Part shown: positions 1 to 4,799 of the stretch, piece by piece | Numbering within the stretch: the first letter of the stretch is position 1 | Layout of the letters: each line of letters begins with the position of its first letter | NCBI GenBank assembly: GCA_035565615.1 | Contig: DATMSB010000159.1 | Location: 1-5,140 of the forward strand | Source: Vulgatibacter sp035565615 | GTDB lineage: Bacteria; Myxococcota; Myxococcia; Myxococcales; Vulgatibacteraceae | Direction: 5' to 3' | Length of the DNA: 5,140 nucleotides | Notes under the pieces: model-generated | Database searches by the model: none | Told to the model about the DNA's origin: nothing | Seen by the model: the letters and a program-made list of their open reading frames with translations, nothing else | Translations under genes and position numbers: made by a program

Positions 1-198
1 CTCGATCCCGGTGGCGTGCTGGGTCTTCCACTGGGCCGTCACCTCGCCGCCCGCCTCCACGGTGCCGGGGGTGACCGAGAAGGAGAGGATCGTGGCGTGC
101 GGGACCCCGGGGACCTCTACGACCTCGGGGTCGCTGCCGCAAGCCGAGGCGATCAACGACAGTACGGCGATGGGACCGATCAGCAGACTCTTCCGCAT
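1..198 (-). CDS. Ig-like-domain lipoprotein, N-terminal part (runs off left edge)
   Basis: The first 66 residues are visible, starting at ATG 198-196. Residues 1-20 form a lipoprotein signal peptide: Met-Arg-Lys, a hydrophobic core, then the lipobox IASAC with the acylated cysteine at residue 20. The mature protein begins CGSDPE; aspartate is at +3 rather than +2, so outer-membrane sorting cannot be read with certainty. Residues 35-66 (ATILSFSVTPGTVEAGG, then VTAQWKTQHATGIE) match the opening of the Ig-like domain common in secreted myxobacterial lipoproteins, where an SF..P..V..GG..T..W..T.AT pattern forms the first strands. A weak Shine-Dalgarno-like GGGGGTG sits 5 nt before the ATG. The gene lies downstream of tpiA on the same strand but beyond a strong terminator, so it is probably a separate transcription unit. 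Its function is unknown beyond being a cell-envelope lipoprotein. The C-terminal part is outside the window. Confidence 0.8.
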   Translation of the reverse strand, partial: MRKSLLIGPIAVLSLIASACGSDPEVVEVPGVPHATILSFSVTPGTVEAGGEVTAQWKTQHATGIE

Positions 199-592
199 GT
201 TTGCACCCCCGGTGGGAGCATGGAGTTCGGCGACGCGTCAGACCACGAATGCCGACAGGGAACCACCGCCGCCATTTCGCTGCCAATCCAACGTGGTCCA
301 AACACCCCCAAAAGGATGCGTTCACTCCATGTCATAGAAGTGCATGATTTGGTTACAAACCTTCGAAACGACTGGTGAACCAACGAATTACCCCGTCGGC
401 GGAGGAAGCAAAATGCTTTGGGCTCAAACTTTCGATTCGGCCGCGAGCCGGCCGCTCCCCATCCGTCCGCCATTGGGCCTCGTGTTCCCCCTCGGCGCCG
501 GCGCTCTCGAGCTCCTTCGCGGCCATTCCCCCGGTTCGCGCAGGATGCTGGAGCCTCGCACGTTGGCGGCTTCGTCCGGCCCGCAGCTGCAG
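199..592. other. intergenic region between the tpiA terminator and the lipoprotein gene
   Basis: About 390 nt carry no gene that I can support. The open frames that cross it have arginine- and proline-rich translations typical of GC-rich shadows, and no tRNA or other RNA gene was recognised. The right half (about 430-590) is GC-rich and contains a small inverted repeat (GGCCG, 5-nt loop, CGGCC at 439-453). The left half is less GC-rich and holds the weak promoter candidate at 331-358. Its likely role is the leader and promoter region of the lipoprotein gene. Confidence 0.5.
331..358 (-). promoter_or_regulatory. weak candidate sigma70-type promoter for the lipoprotein gene
   Basis: Read on the minus strand there is TTGTAA (358-353), a 16-nt spacer and TATGAC (336-331). 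Each hexamer matches four of six consensus positions. It lies in the lowest-GC part of the window (about 300-420), which favours a promoter zone. The implied 5' leader is about 125 nt. The match is weak, and other promoter types cannot be excluded. Confidence 0.25.
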
Positions 593-628
593 AAAAAAGG
601 CCCCGGGCGACGGTGCGCCCGGGGCCTT
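593..628 (-). terminator. Rho-independent terminator of the gap-pgk-tpiA operon
   Basis: On the minus strand a perfect 13-bp stem (628-616 with 609-597, core GGCCCCGGGCG) closes a 6-nt loop (615-610). It is followed directly by six T residues (598-593; the first T also forms part of the A-T base of the stem). It begins 27 nt after the tpiA stop codon. The opposite strand has no T-run after the stem, so the terminator acts only on minus-strand transcription. It ends the glycolytic transcript and insulates the downstream lipoprotein gene. Confidence 0.9.
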
Positions 629-655
629 CGGTCCAGTCGAATCGAGGAGGATGGA

Positions 656-1414
656 TCAGACGGACGCGCGAACGATCGCCGCGAAGGAAGCCGCCTGGAG
701 CGATGCCCCGCCCACGAGCGCGCCGTCGACGTCCGGCTGCGCCAGGAGCTCGGCGGCGTTCTCGGGCTTGACGCTCCCGCCGTACTGGAGCGGGACTCGA
801 TCCGCCACGTCGCCGGCGAGCTCGCGCAGCGTGGATCGGATCGCGCCGTGGACCTCCTGGGCCTGGGCGGCCGTGGCGGTCCTGCCTGTGCCGATGGCCC
901 ACACCGGCTCGTAGGCGACGACGAGCTTCCCGATCTCCTCGGCCGAGAGGCCGCGCAGGCCCTGCTTCACCTGCGACCCCACCACCTGGAGGGTCTGCCC
1001 CCCTTCCCGCTCCGCGAGGGTCTCCCCCACGCAGACGATTGGCGTGAGGCCCGCGGCGAGCGCCGCGCCGGTGCGCTTCGCCACCGTCTCGTCGTTCTCG
1101 CCGAAGAGCTGCCTCCGCTCGGAGTGACCGACGATGACGCAGGCGGCCCCGGCGTCCCGGAGCATCCCCGCCGACACCTCCCCGGTGAACGCGCCCTGCC
1201 CTTCCCAGAAAACGTCCTGCCCGGCGACCTCGATCGCGGAGCCCTCGAGCGCCTTCGCCACCGGATGGATCGCCGTGAACGGCGGCGCCACCGCGATCCG
1301 GACCCCCTCGATCCCGTCGAGGGACGAGCGGAGCTCGCGAACGAGGGCGACGCCCTCGGCGATGGAGAGGTTCATCTTCCAGTTGCCGGCGACGAACGGG
1401 GTGCGCTTCTTCAT
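656..1414 (-). CDS. tpiA: triosephosphate isomerase
   Basis: TpiA interconverts dihydroxyacetone phosphate and D-glyceraldehyde-3-phosphate in the cytoplasm, in glycolysis and gluconeogenesis. The product is 252 residues, the usual length for this TIM-barrel family. Visible landmarks are GNWKMN at 10-15 with Asn11 and Lys13, VGHSERR at 95-101 with catalytic His97, PIVCVGE at 125-131, AYEPVWAIGTG at 167-177 with catalytic base Glu169 and the flexible loop 6, YGGSV at 211-215, and the phosphate-binding GALVGGASL at 231-239. The ATG at 1414-1412 overlaps the pgk stop codon (ATGA). A GGAGGG Shine-Dalgarno sequence (1429-1424) lies inside the end of pgk, 9 nt upstream, so translation is probably coupled to pgk. 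It is the last gene of the operon and is followed by a strong intrinsic terminator. All key residues are present and nothing suggests damage. Confidence 0.98.
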   Translation of the reverse strand: MKKRTPFVAGNWKMNLSIAEGVALVRELRSSLDGIEGVRIAVAPPFTAIHPVAKALEGSAIEVAGQDVFWEGQGAFTGEVSAGMLRDAGAACVIVGHSERRQLFGENDETVAKRTGAALAAGLTPIVCVGETLAEREGGQTLQVVGSQVKQGLRGLSAEEIGKLVVAYEPVWAIGTGRTATAAQAQEVHGAIRSTLRELAGDVADRVPLQYGGSVKPENAAELLAQPDVDGALVGGASLQAASFAAIVRASV

Positions 1415-2604
1415 GCTCTTTCGCCCTCCAAGGCCTTCACGCCGGGCAGCTCCCGGCCCTCCAGGAACTCGAGGGAGGCGCCGCCTCCCGTGGACACGTG
1501 GCTCATCTTCGAGGCGAGGCCCGCCTGCTCCACGGCGGCGGCGCTGTCGCCCCCGCCCACGATCGTGGTGGCCTCGGAGTCGGCGAGGGCCTTCGCCACC
1601 TCGAAGGTGCCATGGGAGAACTCGGGGATCTCGAAGAGGCCCATCGGTCCGTTCCAGAGCACGGTCCCGGCCTCCGCGATCTTCTCCCTGTACAGCGCCA
1701 CGGTCTTGGGCCCGATGTCCAGGCCCATCCAGCCGTCCGGGATGGCGCGCTCCCCAACCTCGAGCCGCTCCGCGCCCGCCTCCGGCGCCTTGCCGCACAC
1801 GTGATCGAGCGGCAGCAGGAGCTGCGTCCCCTTGCGCTCCGCGGCCTCCAGGAGGTGCCGGGCCAGCTCGAGCCTGTCTTTCTCCACCAGGCTGTTGCCC
1901 ACCGGGACGTCCCGGGCGGCGAGGAAGGTGTAGGCCATGGCGCCGCCGACGAGGAGCGCGTCCACGCGGGGCAGCAGGCTCTCGATCACCTTGATCTTGT
2001 CCGAGACCTTCGCGCCGCCGAGGATCGCGACGAAGGGGCGCTCGGGCTTCCCGAGGACGCCACCGAGGTAGTCCAGCTCCTTCTTCATGAGGAGCCCCGC
2101 CGCCTTCTCCCGGACGAACCTCGCCATCCCCGCCGTGGAGGCGTGGGCGCGGTGGGCGGCGCCGAAGGCGTCGTTCACCCAGACGTCGGCGTTCGAGGCG
2201 AGCTGCCTCGCGAACTCCTCGTCGTTCGCCTCCTCGCCGGCGTGGAAGCGCAGGTTCTCCAGGAGCAGCACCTGGCCGTCCCGAAGCTCGCGCACCACCT
2301 TGGCCACGCCCTCCCCCACGCAGTCGTCGGCGACGATGACGTCGACGTCGGGCAGCACCTCCTTGAGCCGCTCGCCCACCGGCAGCATCGAGAACCTGGG
2401 ATCCGGCTTTCCCTTCGGCCGGCCCAGGTGGGAGGCGAGGATCACCTTCGCGCCCCGCTCGAGGGCGAGGCGGAGGGTGGGGAGCGCCGCGCGGATGCGG
2501 GTGTCGTCGGAGACCTTCCCCTCGCCGAGCGGCACGTTGAAGTCGACGCGGATGAAGACGCGCTTGCCCGATAGAGGCAGCGAGTCGAGCGTGCGGATCG
2601 CCAT
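1411..2604 (-). CDS. pgk: phosphoglycerate kinase
   Basis: Pgk transfers the acyl phosphate of 1,3-bisphosphoglycerate to ADP, giving 3-phosphoglycerate and ATP; it is the first ATP-yielding step of glycolysis and reversible in gluconeogenesis. The product is 397 residues, the normal bacterial length, with two Rossmann-like lobes. N-terminal lobe motifs are RVDFNVP (19-25), DDTRI (33-37), SHLGRP (58-63), LLLENLRF (113-120) and NDAFG followed by AHRAHAS (144-156). C-terminal nucleotide-binding motifs are ILGGAKVSDKI (194-204), DIGPK (296-300), WNGPMGLFE (317-325), GGGDSAAAVE (350-359) and STGGGASLEFLEG (371-383). The ATG at 2604-2602 was chosen because AAGGGA (2617-2612) lies 7 nt upstream and family homology begins there. 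An in-frame ATG at 2679 would add 25 residues that are translated hairpin spacer without family similarity. It is the middle gene, 117 nt after gap and overlapping tpiA by 4 nt. Confidence 0.98.
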   Translation of the reverse strand: MAIRTLDSLPLSGKRVFIRVDFNVPLGEGKVSDDTRIRAALPTLRLALERGAKVILASHLGRPKGKPDPRFSMLPVGERLKEVLPDVDVIVADDCVGEGVAKVVRELRDGQVLLLENLRFHAGEEANDEEFARQLASNADVWVNDAFGAAHRAHASTAGMARFVREKAAGLLMKKELDYLGGVLGKPERPFVAILGGAKVSDKIKVIESLLPRVDALLVGGAMAYTFLAARDVPVGNSLVEKDRLELARHLLEAAERKGTQLLLPLDHVCGKAPEAGAERLEVGERAIPDGWMGLDIGPKTVALYREKIAEAGTVLWNGPMGLFEIPEFSHGTFEVAKALADSEATTIVGGGDSAAAVEQAGLASKMSHVSTGGGASLEFLEGRELPGVKALEGERA

Positions 2605-2625
2605 GACAGGATCCCTTTCGCACGA

Positions 2626-2715
2626 GAGGGCGGGAACGACGCTCGTCCCGCCCTCCCGAACAGCCGGGCCCGTGGGCACGGGCCGTTCCAGATGTCTCGC
2701 GCGGCCCCGCGCGAG
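2626..2715 (-). promoter_or_regulatory. three tandem stem-loops in the gap-pgk intercistronic spacer
   Basis: The 117-nt spacer (2605-2721) can fold into three consecutive GC-rich hairpins. In transcript order they are: 2715-2696, with CTCGCGCG and CGCGCGAG giving an 8-bp stem and 4-nt loop; 2684-2667, with GGCCCGT and ACGGGCC giving 7 bp and a 4-nt loop; and 2655-2626, with a 10-bp GAGGGCGGGA/TCCCGCCCTC stem extended by 3 bp past a bulge. None is followed by a T-run, so they are poor intrinsic terminators. The last one ends just before the pgk Shine-Dalgarno site. Such structures often set mRNA processing or 3' stability between glycolytic genes, but that role here is inferred. Confidence 0.55.
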
Positions 2716-2721
2716 GGCGCG

Positions 2722-3723
2722 TCAGCGCCTGGTCGCCACCATCTTCGCCAGATCCACCATGCGGTTGGAGAAGCCCCACTCGTTGTCGTACCAGGCGAGG
2801 ACCTTGACCATGTCGTCGATGACGATGGTGGAGAGCCCGTCCACGGTCGAGGACCACGGGGTGTGGTTGTAGTCGATGGAGACGAGCGGCTTCTCCGAGT
2901 AGGCGAGGACGCCCGCGAGAGAGCCCTCCGCCGCCTTCTTCATGGCGGCGTTCACCTCCTCGGCGGTGGTCTTGCGGGAGACGACGGCGGTGAAGTCGAC
3001 CAGCGAGACGTTGGGCGTCGGCACGCGGATGGCCATGCCGGTGAGCTTGCCCTTCACCTGGGGCAGCACCTCGCCCACGGCCTTCGCGGCGCCGGTGGAG
3101 GTGGGGATCATCGACACCGCCGCCGCCCGGGCGCGGCGCAGATCCTTGTGCGGCAGGTCCAGGATGTTCTGGTCGTTGGTGTAGGCGTGCACGGTGTTCA
3201 TCAGGCCGTGCTCGATCCCGAAGTTCTCCAGGAGCACCTTCACCACCGGCGCGAGGCAGTTGGTGGTGCAGGACGCGTTGGAGAAGAGGTGGTGCTTGGA
3301 GGGATCGTACTGATCGTGATTGATCCCGTAGCAGATGGTGATGTCCGGATTCTTGGCGGGGGCGGAGATGATCACCTTCTTCGCGCCGGCGGCCAGGTGC
3401 TTCGCGGCGGCGTCGCGGTCGGTGAAGCGGCCGGTGCACTCGAACACCGTCTCCACGCCCAGTTCCTTCCAGGGGAGCTTGTCGGGCTCCCGGATCGCCG
3501 AGATGGGAATCTCGCGGCCGTCCACGATGATCGACTTCTCGGTGGCGCGAACCTCGCCGGGGTACTTCCCGTGCACCGAGTCGTACTCCAGCAGGTGCGC
3601 CAGCGTCGCAGGCGCGTCGAGGTCGTTGATCGCGACGATCTCGACGTCGTTCTCCTTGCGCTGGAGCGCCGCGCGCAGCACGCACCGACCGATTCGGCCG
3701 AAGCCGTTGATGGCAAACTTCAT
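2722..3723 (-). CDS. gap: type I glyceraldehyde-3-phosphate dehydrogenase
   Basis: Gap oxidises and phosphorylates glyceraldehyde-3-phosphate to 1,3-bisphosphoglycerate, normally with NAD+, in the cytoplasm. The product is 333 residues, typical of the tetrameric family. The N-terminal Rossmann fold begins with NGFGRIGR (6-13), and AINDL (31-35) carries Asp34 at the position that binds the adenosine ribose. The catalytic segment SNASCTTNC (148-156) has nucleophile Cys152; catalytic His179 lies in NTVHAYT. TSTGAAKAV (208-216) and Arg233 form the phosphate sites; the S-loop DLPHKDLRRAR is at 189-199 and WYDNEWGFSNRM at 311-322. Asp34 and the Leu-Pro pair at 190-191 point to NAD rather than NADP use. 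The ATG at 3723-3721 has a strong Shine-Dalgarno sequence, AAGGAAGG (3737-3730), 6 nt upstream. A longer in-frame start at 3972 is rejected because that stretch contains the promoter. It is the first gene of the gap-pgk-tpiA operon. Confidence 0.98.
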   Translation of the reverse strand: MKFAINGFGRIGRCVLRAALQRKENDVEIVAINDLDAPATLAHLLEYDSVHGKYPGEVRATEKSIIVDGREIPISAIREPDKLPWKELGVETVFECTGRFTDRDAAAKHLAAGAKKVIISAPAKNPDITICYGINHDQYDPSKHHLFSNASCTTNCLAPVVKVLLENFGIEHGLMNTVHAYTNDQNILDLPHKDLRRARAAAVSMIPTSTGAAKAVGEVLPQVKGKLTGMAIRVPTPNVSLVDFTAVVSRKTTAEEVNAAMKKAAEGSLAGVLAYSEKPLVSIDYNHTPWSSTVDGLSTIVIDDMVKVLAWYDNEWGFSNRMVDLAKMVATRR

Positions 3724-3749
3724 CGCTCGCCTTCCTTTCCACGAATGGC

Positions 3750-3779
3750 GCCGCACCCTTGCGGCTACCCTCGGGAGCC
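3750..3779 (-). promoter_or_regulatory. alternative stem-loops in the gap 5' leader
   Basis: Between the predicted transcription start and the gap Shine-Dalgarno site, the minus strand has a perfect 6-bp hairpin, GCCGCA-AGGG-TGCGGC (3765-3750). A second possible hairpin (3779-3763, GGCT/AGCC plus CCC/GGG with one bulge) uses the same GCC bases (3765-3763), so the two would exclude each other. The second has a very tight loop and is marginal. This is a short leader structure only; no known riboswitch class was recognised. Confidence 0.3.
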
Positions 3780-3796
3780 CTGCTGCCGAGTGCGCG

Positions 3797-3825
3797 TTCA
3801 TAGGGGTGGGACCCCGACCGGTCAA
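3797..3825 (-). promoter_or_regulatory. sigma70-type promoter of gap-pgk-tpiA
   Basis: On the minus strand there is a -35 box TTGACC (3825-3820, five of six consensus bases), an ideal 17-nt spacer, and a -10 box TATGAA (3802-3797, four of six). Transcription would start near position 3790, giving a leader of about 66 nt before the gap ATG. The spacer contains the inverted repeat GGGGT-CCC-ACCCC (3815-3803), and the -35 end overlaps the palindrome GACCGGTC, so a regulator could bind here. It is the best promoter match in the window and correctly placed for the operon. Confidence 0.7.
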
Positions 3826-4089
3826 GCGCAAGATGCCCTTGCCCGCTCCGGCCCCGGGGTCGCATGGGAGTGCGAACTCCCATTCGCGCCCCGGAGCCCC
3901 TTCACCTGCGAAGCGGAGGACGCACCCCGGCCTCCGTCCGGGGCGTGGCACGACGCAAGCCCCCGGATTCACGATGGGGGCTCGAGGCAGGTAGGATTGG
4001 CCCGCACCTTGCTCCCCTGGCGGGGTCCAAGCGGAACGACGGTCGGCCCTTGCCGGATCGGTCGAATCGGCCCTCCCCTCGCGAGGGCC
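3826..4089. other. hairpin-rich divergent intergenic region between gap and the 68-residue gene
   Basis: No gene can be supported here. Besides the 41-nt inverted repeat at 3854-3894, there are pairs CCCCGG/CCGGGG (3925-3930 with 3938-3943), AGCCCCC/GGGGGCT (3958-3964 with 3976-3982, 11-nt loop) and GGCCCTC/GAGGGCC (4069-4075 with 4083-4089, 7-nt loop). TCGGCCCT occurs twice in direct orientation (4043-4050 and 4067-4074). A weak plus-strand promoter match, TTCACG (3968-3973), 18 nt, TAGGAT (3992-3997), could serve the gene at 4105. The region should contain the control elements for both divergent units. Confidence 0.45.
3854..3894. repeat. 41-nt imperfect inverted repeat (hairpin) upstream of the gap promoter
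   Basis: The perfect arms ATGGGAGT (3864-3871) and ACTCCCAT (3876-3883) flank GCGA, which is a GNRA tetraloop when read on the plus strand. Beyond a one-base mismatch two more pairs form, and beyond a small internal loop CCGGGG (3854-3859) pairs with CCCCGG (3889-3894). This gives 16 pairs in all. Neither side has a T-run, so it is not a standard intrinsic terminator. It lies about 30 bases upstream of the gap -35 box. It could be a protein-binding site, an extruded DNA structure or part of a plus-strand leader RNA. Confidence 0.5.
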
Positions 4090-4095
4090 AAGGAG
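4090..4095 (+). promoter_or_regulatory. Shine-Dalgarno site that sets the start of the 68-residue gene
   Basis: AAGGAG is followed 9 nt later by ATG at 4105. It lies immediately after a perfect 7-bp stem (4069-4089), so the hairpin abuts but does not include the ribosome-binding site. This site supports 4105 over later in-frame ATGs at 4120 and 4135. Confidence 0.65.
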
Positions 4096-4104
4096 CAGCG
4101 CGAG

Positions 4105-4311
4105 ATGGTCCCCGAGAAGATGCTCGAAGCCAAGATGAACGGCCTCCTGATCTCCGGTACGAACGGCCCCCGGATCCTGGCGCGATCCTTCTACCGGGAG
4201 CTGCGCGAGGGAGGGTTCAGCCCGAAGGAGATCCTCGCGGCGTCCACCGAGATCCTCGAGATGGTGACGCAGGAGCTGCGCGCGGACTCGCGCCCCGGCG
4301 GCGAGGCTTGA
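4105..4311 (+). CDS. small conserved-looking protein of unknown function, 68 residues
   Basis: The function is not recognised. The translation begins MVPEKMLEAKMNG and is soluble and mostly helical in appearance: a likely helix at about 22-35 (PRILARSFYRELRE), a GGFSP turn (36-40), and a likely amphipathic helix at about 41-59 (KEILAASTEILEMVTQELR). No signal peptide, membrane segment or metal-binding cysteine is seen. Reasons to call it a gene are the good AAGGAG site 9 nt before the ATG, very strong G/C bias at third codon positions, a balanced amino-acid composition unlike the arginine- and proline-rich shadow frames, and a clean intergenic position divergent from gap. The pattern (RSFYREL..GG then a hydrophobic heptad-like helix) recalls small helical proteins of myxobacteria, but I cannot name a family. 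It could be a small regulator or adaptor; that is a guess. It is probably not co-transcribed with gap. Confidence 0.7.
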   Translation: MVPEKMLEAKMNGLLISGTNGPRILARSFYRELREGGFSPKEILAASTEILEMVTQELRADSRPGGEA

Positions 4312-4352
4312 TCCGAGGCGCCGATCGCAGATCCTCGAGTCGAGTCGGCCGA

Positions 4353-4369
4353 TCCGCGGGCGCCGCGGA
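4353..4369. repeat. 17-nt perfect inverted repeat between the two small genes
   Basis: TCCGCGG-GCG-CCGCGGA consists of two perfect 7-bp arms around a 3-base centre. It lies 42 nt after the stop of the 68-residue gene and about 90 nt before the next start. No T-run follows on either side. It may be a weak terminator stem, an operator, or simply chance in GC-rich DNA. Confidence 0.35.
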
Positions 4370-4452
4370 CGCTTCGGCTCTATCCTAGCGGCGCGAACCC
4401 CGGCCGCGGGACCTCCCCGTCGGCGCGGGGCGGCCTCCCGCGAGGCCCGGGC

Positions 4453-4456
4453 GGAG
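4453..4456 (+). promoter_or_regulatory. Shine-Dalgarno-like GGAG near the start of the GYF_2-like gene
   Basis: GGAG lies only 1 nt before the GTG at 4458 but 7 nt before the in-frame TTG at 4464. The spacing favours initiation at TTG, while codon preference favours GTG. A 6-bp hairpin (GGCCTC/GAGGCC, 4432-4437 with 4442-4447) lies just upstream. Confidence 0.4.
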
Positions 4457-4457
4457 C

Positions 4458-4736
4458 GTGCGCTTGAGGTACCAGGTTCGATCCAAGGGGGGAAAGGAGC
4501 TGAACGTCGCCGACGGGAAGCAGCTCGTGCGCCTGCTCAACCAGCGGCTGCTCGATCTGGACGACGAGGTGCGGCGCAAGGGCGAGGAGCGCTGGCGCCG
4601 CATCGGCGACATCCCCGAGTACGCGCAGATGATCCACGCGGAGAAGCAGGACATCGCCCGCTTCCGCGCGATCTTCCTGGTCACGCTCCTCCTGGCGTCC
4701 CTCGCCGCGATCGTCGCCGTCCTCTCGCGCCTCTGA
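4458..4736 (+). CDS. GYF_2-like small tail-anchored membrane protein
   Basis: The GTG start gives 92 residues; TTG at 4464 would give 90, starting M-R-Y-Q-V-R. The start is uncertain because the GGAG site fits the TTG better. The cytoplasmic part, residues 4-56, has the layout of a GYF_2-like (DUF4339-type) module: a first strand RYQVRSKGGKEL, then the VADGKQLVRLLNQ helix (17-29), then LLDLDDEVRRKG (31-42), ERWRRIGDIPEYA (44-56). The family signature of a polar turn, DDxVR, G and a following W is present; this match is by eye. After a charged linker (57-70), residues 71-89 (AIFLVTLLLASLAAIVAVL) form one transmembrane helix ending three residues from the C-terminus, so the protein should be tail-anchored with its N-terminus inside. 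GYF_2-like domains are thought to mediate protein interactions. The partner is unknown. It is convergent with the START-domain gene, with 63 nt between the stop codons. Confidence 0.75.
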   Translation: MRLRYQVRSKGGKELNVADGKQLVRLLNQRLLDLDDEVRRKGEERWRRIGDIPEYAQMIHAEKQDIARFRAIFLVTLLLASLAAIVAVLSRL

Positions 4737-4760
4737 GCCGGAGGGCGCCTCCCGCCGATC

Positions 4761-4797
4761 GCCGAGGAGCGCTCCGCGGCGCGGCGGGTCTCTCGGC
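4761..4797. terminator. possible shared stem-loop between convergent genes
   Basis: The 63-nt gap between the two stop codons contains a 10-bp palindrome, GGAGCGCTCC (4766-4775), inside a GCCG/CGGC pair (4761-4764 with 4777-4780). GCCGAG (4761-4766) could instead pair with CTCGGC (4792-4797). No T-run is present, so an intrinsic terminator is not established; the convergent position is the main argument. Confidence 0.25.
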
Positions 4798-4799
4798 CG

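Noticed and set aside
270..286. Possible sigma54 site on the minus strand (GG, 10 nt, GC; TTGGCAG and TGGCG)
   Set aside because: The GG-GC spacing is right, but several conserved bases differ, including the TTGC element. It is too weak to call.
180..902. A 240-codon minus-strand frame across the tpiA terminator
   Set aside because: It reads through the intrinsic terminator and an off-frame part of tpiA, with highly arginine-rich translation and no ribosome-binding site.
344..1804. A 486-codon plus-strand frame antisense to tpiA and pgk
   Set aside because: It is antisense to two intact glycolytic genes, its composition is shadow-like, and it shows no recognisable domain.
1498..2574. A 358-codon plus-strand frame antisense to pgk
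   Set aside because: It mirrors pgk codon structure and has no family motifs. It is a GC-driven shadow.
2605..2679. Longer pgk start at 2679
   Set aside because: The extra residues encode hairpin spacer without similarity to Pgk. The ATG at 2604 has AAGGGA at 7 nt and fits the family's start.
656..3883. A 1075-codon minus-strand open frame that crosses gap and pgk and ends as tpiA
   Set aside because: Only its last 252 codons are real (tpiA). The rest is the off-frame reading of gap and pgk, rich in Arg, Gly and Pro. Stop codons are rare in the other frames of GC-rich genes.
3925..3982. Stem-loops as terminators for minus- or plus-strand transcription
   Set aside because: Neither stem is followed by a T-run on either strand. 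They are kept only as part of the hairpin-rich intergenic region.
2692..4104. N-terminal extension of the 68-residue gene through a long frame antisense to gap
   Set aside because: The frame is open by GC bias only. The part over gap is a shadow, and a clear ribosome-binding site places the real start at 4105.
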